A DNA stretch of 64,000 nt from NCBI GenBank assembly GCA_015065685.1, contig SVPU01000003.1:1-64000 (forward strand), read 5' to 3'. The stretch's first letter is position 1. Each line of letters opens with the position of its first letter. The notes beneath the pieces were generated by a model. It ran no database searches. It was not told the origin of the DNA and saw nothing but the letters and a program-made list of their open reading frames with translations. Source of the DNA: Oscillospiraceae bacterium. GTDB taxonomy: Bacteria; Bacillota; Clostridia; Oscillospirales; Acutalibacteraceae. The translations under genes were made by a program, and so were the position numbers. Positions 60,231 through 64,000 of this stretch are shown in pieces.

Positions 60231-61514
60231 ATGAAAGTTTATTTTTATACCCTTGGTTGTAAGGTTAATCAATATGAAACGCAAAGTATGCGCGAAATAT
60301 TTGAAACAGCAGGGTACACTGTGAGTTCTGAACAAGATTTTGATATTGCAGTAATTAATTCTTGCACGGTTACGGCAGAAAGCAACCGAAAAACAAGGCA
60401 GGTAATACATAGGCTAAAAAGAAAAAATCCTGATGCTATAATTGTTTTAACGGGTTGTATGGCACAGGCATTCAGTAAAGAATCAAGTGAAATTGAAGAC
60501 GTTGATATCGTTGTGGGAAACACCGATATAACTAAAGTCTTTTCTTTAACCCAAGAGTTTCTGCAACAAAAAAATAAGATTTTTAATGTGTCGGAGCACG
60601 AAAGATACGAACACTTTAACACACCGTCCATAAACGATTTTGCCGAGCGCACACGAAGTTATATGAAGATTGAAGACGGGTGTGAGAGGTATTGCACCTA
60701 TTGTATTATACCGTTTGCCCGTGGCTTTGTCCGTTCAAAACCTCTTCGTGAGATAAAAAGAGAAGCCAAGGTTTTAGCAGACAAGGGCTTTCGCGAGATT
60801 GTGCTTGTGGGTATTAACCTTTCGGCTTATGGAAAGGGCGAGGATTTCAACCTTTGCGATGCGGTTGATGCGGTCTGCCAAGTTGACGGTATCAAACGGG
60901 TGAGACTCGGTTCATTAGAACCCGACCACATAAGCGATGAAATGCTTGAAAGATTCAAAAATCAGGAAAAGTTTTGCCCGCAGTTTCATTTGTCGCTTCA
61001 GTCGGGCAGTGATGCAACACTTAAAAGAATGAACAGGCATTATGACAAAGCGTTTTATCTCGATTTGGTAAACAGAATAAGAGCAATGTTCCCCGATGCC
61101 GCAATCACAACCGATATAATGGTTGGGTTTGCGGGGGAGACAGAGGAGGAATTCTCGGAAAGCCTTGAATTCTTAAAAGAAGTTGGGTTTGCAAAGGCTC
61201 ACGTGTTCGCATATTCAAGGCGAGAAGGAACTGTGGCTTTCGGTATGCCGAATCAAGTCACAAACACGGAAAAACAAAGGCGAAGCAAAATAATGCTTGA
61301 AGCCGCCGCACAAAGCGAAACCGCATTTTTAGAAAGGCAAAAAGGCAAAACGGTTCCTGTTTTGTTTGAAACCGAAGAAAATGGCTGTTATTTCGGATAC
61401 ACGCCCAATTATTCAAGGGTTTGTGTTAAGAGTGAAGAGGATTTAAGCGGTGAGATTAAAAATGTTGAAATAACTTCGTGTGAAAACGGAGTTTGTTACG
61501 GAAAATTGGTATAA
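60231..61514 (+). CDS. mtaB: tRNA t6A37 methylthiotransferase
   Basis: A 427-residue radical-SAM enzyme that converts t6A37 to ms2t6A37 in ANN-decoding tRNAs. UPF0004 Cys10 (LGCKVNQYE), Cys45 (NSCTVTAES) and Cys76 (TGCMA); radical SAM Cys151, Cys155, Cys158 (GCERYCTYC); TRAM domain at the end. The CKVNQYES-type start separates MtaB from MiaB. TTTGGAG precedes the ATG. Confidence 0.95.
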   Translation: MKVYFYTLGCKVNQYETQSMREIFETAGYTVSSEQDFDIAVINSCTVTAESNRKTRQVIHRLKRKNPDAIIVLTGCMAQAFSKESSEIEDVDIVVGNTDITKVFSLTQEFLQQKNKIFNVSEHERYEHFNTPSINDFAERTRSYMKIEDGCERYCTYCIIPFARGFVRSKPLREIKREAKVLADKGFREIVLVGINLSAYGKGEDFNLCDAVDAVCQVDGIKRVRLGSLEPDHISDEMLERFKNQEKFCPQFHLSLQSGSDATLKRMNRHYDKAFYLDLVNRIRAMFPDAAITTDIMVGFAGETEEEFSESLEFLKEVGFAKAHVFAYSRREGTVAFGMPNQVTNTEKQRRSKIMLEAAAQSETAFLERQKGKTVPVLFETEENGCYFGYTPNYSRVCVKSEEDLSGEIKNVEITSCENGVCYGKLV

Positions 61515-61516
61515 AC

Positions 61517-61546
61517 AAAACGGTTGCAAGTTATTGCAACCGTTTT
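61517..61546 (+). terminator. Terminator of mtaB
   Basis: AAAACGGTTGCAA pairs with TTGCAACCGTTTT around GTTA. Confidence 0.88.
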
Positions 61547-61560
61547 ATGTTATCACAAAA

Positions 61561-61613
61561 TTATCGAAAAACGATAAAAAATTATTGACAAACGATAATT
61601 TCCGTGCTATATT
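61561..61613 (+). promoter_or_regulatory. Promoter and putative operator of the DUF2975–XRE–DUF4173 operon
   Basis: TTGACA (61585–61590), 17-bp spacer, TATATT (61608–61613). TTATCG (61561–61566) and CGATAA at 61572–61577 and 61593–61598; the two CGATAA copies are 21 bp apart, on the same helix face, and flank the -35 box. Likely the site of the operon's own XRE protein. Confidence 0.7.
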
Positions 61614-61647
61614 GAGTTTAGAAAATATTGGCAAAGGGGTAATTTTT

Positions 61648-62115
61648 ATGTGGAACAGTAAAAAATCTGCAATGCTTTCAATCGTGGTTTGTGCCGTGGT
61701 GGCGGTAGTTCTTTTAACGCTTATTTTGTTTGGACCGATGATTTTCGAGAAATATCTTGTGTCTTACAGAGGGTTCGCGCCAAACGGCCAAGCGCTCCAA
61801 AAATTGCAGACGGTGTTTGCTTGGTGCTTTTATCCGAGTGCGGCTTTTGCGGGCGTGATTCTTTATTCGCTAATAAAGCTTTTGTTTAACATAAGAAAAG
61901 AAGAAATTTTTATCCCCGAAAATGTTAAAATCTTCAGAACTGTTTCGTGGTGCTGTTTTATTATAGCATTCATAACCTTAATAGGTGGAATTTTCTATAT
62001 GCCGTTCTTATTTGTTTCGGCTGCGGGTTGGTTTGTTGGTGTGTTGCTCAGAGTGCTTAAAAATGTTATGCAGTCGGCAGTGGCAATAAAGCAAGAAAAT
62101 GACCTTATGATATAA
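61648..62115 (+). CDS. DUF2975-type membrane protein
   Basis: A 155-residue protein with four hydrophobic helices (about 7–32, 52–72, 93–115, 120–142). Small four-helix proteins of this kind (DUF2975) are commonly paired with a minimal XRE regulator, as here. AAAGGGG supports ATG at 61648; a longer frame upstream would precede the promoter. Role unknown; possibly a membrane sensor that controls the XRE partner. Confidence 0.75.
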   Translation: MWNSKKSAMLSIVVCAVVAVVLLTLILFGPMIFEKYLVSYRGFAPNGQALQKLQTVFAWCFYPSAAFAGVILYSLIKLLFNIRKEEIFIPENVKIFRTVSWCCFIIAFITLIGGIFYMPFLFVSAAGWFVGVLLRVLKNVMQSAVAIKQENDLMI

Positions 62116-62126
62116 GAGGTGGAAAT

Positions 62127-62339
62127 ATGATAGAAGTTAGTTTGGATAGGGTGCTGGCAAAAAAGCACATCACCTCTTTAGAGCTTGCCGAAAAAATAGG
62201 TATAACACAAGCAAACCTTTCTATACTTAAAACAGGCAAAGCCAAGGCGGTGCGTTTTTCAACCTTGGAGAGCATTTGCAAGGTTTTGGATTGTCAGCCA
62301 GGTGAAATTTTGAAATATATACCAGAAAGCGAGGAATAA
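62127..62339 (+). CDS. Minimal XRE regulator (YozG/HTH_26 type)
   Basis: A 70-residue single HTH domain: SLDRVLAKKHITSLELAEKI, then ITQANLSILKTGKAKAVRFS and LESICKVLDCQPGEIL. It resembles the orphan XRE protein at 584–808 in size and plan. Starts 11 bp after the DUF2975 gene with AAGAGGTGG, and likely binds the CGATAA repeats in its own promoter. Confidence 0.85.
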   Translation: MIEVSLDRVLAKKHITSLELAEKIGITQANLSILKTGKAKAVRFSTLESICKVLDCQPGEILKYIPESEE

Positions 62340-62341
62340 AA

Positions 62342-63970
62342 ATGGAAGAAAAAATCTTTGTAGAAAATTCAGCAGCAGAAGAAGAAAAATATGTTCCAAA
62401 AACCTTTGAGCTTTCAATAAAGGATGGCATTTTTGCTTTGCTTTTTTGCGTTGCGTCGGTGATGTTTTCTTCGTTTGGTCTCTTTGGCGGTTTTTGCGGA
62501 GGCTTCACGGTTTCGTTTTTAGTTATTTTCGGTGTTATCACAGCATATCTTTGCACAAAAAATGTTAAGATAAGCGCAATAGGCGTGGTATTGGGAATGC
62601 TCAGCTGCGCATTATCGGTGATATTTTCGATAACCTCAAACGGTTCTGTGAGATTTTTCGGATTTATATGCATTGTTTTGAGCACTATTATATGGTTTGA
62701 TTCTCTTGTGAGAAAAGATAAGATAAAGAGCGAAGTGAGTCTTTTAGCAAGTATTTTCGCACAGGTTTTCGAAGAAATGCTGCCGAATTTACCCGTAACC
62801 TTTACTAGCTTTTTTAACGGCAAAGGAAAATTTGGCAAGAATTTGGGCAGAGTGTTAATAGGTATAGCTCTTGCAATTCCCGTGCTTATTATTGTGGTGC
62901 CGCTTTTAATGTCTTCAGATGATGCCTTTAAAGGCTTTGTTGAAATGCTGTTTGATAATGTTGCCCTCACATTACTCGAATTTGCAATTGGAATTGTAAT
63001 TGCAGTTATGGTTATTACATATTGCTTAACCCTTAAAAAAGAAAATTCCAAAACTGTAGAAATAAAGGGCTTTGGCGGTGTGGAAAATGCAATTATAATT
63101 TCCTTTCTTTCGGTTATTTCGATTTGTTATTTAACCTATCTGTTTTCGCAACTTGCGTATTTCTTCAGCGCATTCAAAGGATTTCTACCGAAAGATTATA
63201 AATTCACCTATGCGGAATATGCGCGAAAAGGCTTTTTTGAGATGTGCGCAATAGCGGGGATAAACCTTGTGCTTATTCTTGTTGTGTTTATAATTTCAAA
63301 AAAGAAAAATGGAAAGGTTAACATCGCTTCAAGACTTTTCTGTGTGTTTATAGGTCTTTTCACATTACTTATAATCACAACCGCCATTTCTAAAATGGTA
63401 TTATATATTGATACTTACGGTATGACAGTGTTAAGGCTGACAACAAGCGCGTTTATGATTTTCTTAGCGGTGGTATTTATTGCGGTTATGCTTAAGCTTT
63501 TTATAAAACGGATAAGAATTATTTATACGGCGCTTATCACAGCAAGCATTATTTTGTTAGTGCTCGGAATTGGAAATGTTAACAAGGTGGCGGCCGATTA
63601 TAATTATTATGCTTATAAAAACGGTTTATTAGAAACAGAGGTTGATGTTTATTCGTTTTATGAGTTGGGCGATGAGGGCGTGCCTTATCTTGTGAAGCTT
63701 TGTGATGAGCAGGATTTAACCCTGAGAGAGGATGCAAGAGAGCAGGTTAAGTCGTTAATAACATTCGGGGATTATTATGAAACCGAATATGAGGAAATTA
63801 AAGGAAATCTTTATGGCTTTATAGGCAGATATGAAGTGAAGGGCAAGGTTTATGATAAACCCTCACAGTTTAGCTTCGCAAGAAATGAAGCGTATGAAGC
63901 GCTTGATAAATTCATAGAAGAAAACCCCGAGATTTTATATGTGAAAAACGAAAGTAATTATTCATATTGA
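62342..63970 (+). CDS. DUF4173 (DUF4153-like) membrane protein
   Basis: A 542-residue polytopic membrane protein with about ten to eleven helices between residues 25 and 420. The family stretch KFTYAEYARKGFFEMCAIAGINL (given in two parts: YAEYARKGFFEM, then a helix) is typical of DUF4173. The last ~115 residues are soluble and helical (VDVYSFYELGDEGVPYLVKL). Function of the family is unknown; many members sit with small XRE/DUF2975 pairs. Starts 2 bp after the XRE gene. Confidence 0.8.
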   Translation: MEEKIFVENSAAEEEKYVPKTFELSIKDGIFALLFCVASVMFSSFGLFGGFCGGFTVSFLVIFGVITAYLCTKNVKISAIGVVLGMLSCALSVIFSITSNGSVRFFGFICIVLSTIIWFDSLVRKDKIKSEVSLLASIFAQVFEEMLPNLPVTFTSFFNGKGKFGKNLGRVLIGIALAIPVLIIVVPLLMSSDDAFKGFVEMLFDNVALTLLEFAIGIVIAVMVITYCLTLKKENSKTVEIKGFGGVENAIIISFLSVISICYLTYLFSQLAYFFSAFKGFLPKDYKFTYAEYARKGFFEMCAIAGINLVLILVVFIISKKKNGKVNIASRLFCVFIGLFTLLIITTAISKMVLYIDTYGMTVLRLTTSAFMIFLAVVFIAVMLKLFIKRIRIIYTALITASIILLVLGIGNVNKVAADYNYYAYKNGLLETEVDVYSFYELGDEGVPYLVKLCDEQDLTLREDAREQVKSLITFGDYYETEYEEIKGNLYGFIGRYEVKGKVYDKPSQFSFARNEAYEALDKFIEENPEILYVKNESNYSY

Positions 63971-63971
63971 T

Positions 63972-64000
63972 AAAAAATCAGGACTGTCGCATTTGCGACA
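63972..64000 (+). terminator. Left part of a terminator cut by the window end
   Basis: AAAAAATCAGGACTGTCGC followed by ATTT and GCGACA: the loop and the start of the right arm are visible, and the rest is beyond the window. Confidence 0.6.

Overview
The window reads as the chromosome of an anaerobic, low-GC Clostridia (Bacillota) bacterium, probably an uncultured gut or rumen Oscillospirales-type lineage. The evidence is gene order: miaB–ylbF–mutS–mutL–miaA and yggS–sepF–ylmH–divIVA–lspA–rluD are both Firmicutes housekeeping blocks. Sigma-A promoters with 17-bp spacers, strong GGAGG ribosome sites, U-tract terminators, a TPP riboswitch, a 6S RNA and a tRNA-Leu(UAG) fit this. The genus is not determinable by eye.

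Layout: (1) 1–2447 is accessory DNA with a truncated gene, a small XRE regulator, a lipoprotein, an orphan membrane protein and two kinds of hairpin-rich repeat. (2) 2448–9674 is a V-type ATPase operon in the Bacteroidetes/spirochaete gene order (E, DUF2764, A, B, D, I, K). Its proteolipid keeps a sodium-binding signature, and a terminator-like leader precedes the operon. (3) 9811–12319 holds nagA and a ROK-family protein, followed by cysK, a GNAT acetyltransferase and a HAD phosphatase. (4) 14768–32758 is a large amino-sugar/amide region: two AraC regulators, two NagB-type and two NagA-type enzymes in total with cluster 3, four Gfo/Idh oxidoreductases, two DegT aminotransferases, a D-aminopeptidase, an amidohydrolase, a ceramidase-like amidase, a GH51 enzyme lacking its usual acid/base residue, and an SGNH esterase. 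No transporter or sugar kinase lies inside the long operon. A decayed serine-recombinase fragment and a partly duplicated tRNA-Leu interrupt this region.

(5) 32897–39439 carries a DUF1292 protein, 6S RNA, glycyl-tRNA synthetase, a Na/Pi cotransporter, a 386-bp hairpin-array element, miaB and a cysteine-tailed YlbF protein. (6) 39474–52891 is housekeeping: mismatch repair, miaA, cell division, lipoprotein signal peptidase, pseudouridine synthase and a split transketolase. (7) 52926–57975 (minus) is an ABC–DUF1854–ABC trio whose two transporters both carry an N-terminal zinc-ribbon extension. (8) 58073–63970 holds a TPP-riboswitch-controlled thiamine transporter subunit, an MFS/OPA transporter, mtaB and a DUF2975–XRE–DUF4173 operon.

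The strongest candidates for undescribed biology are the ABC–DUF1854–ABC trio, the AraC-controlled amino-sugar operon with its two matching 38-bp control sites, and the two intergenic hairpin arrays that share an unusual architecture. No CRISPR array, complete insertion sequence or phage module was seen.
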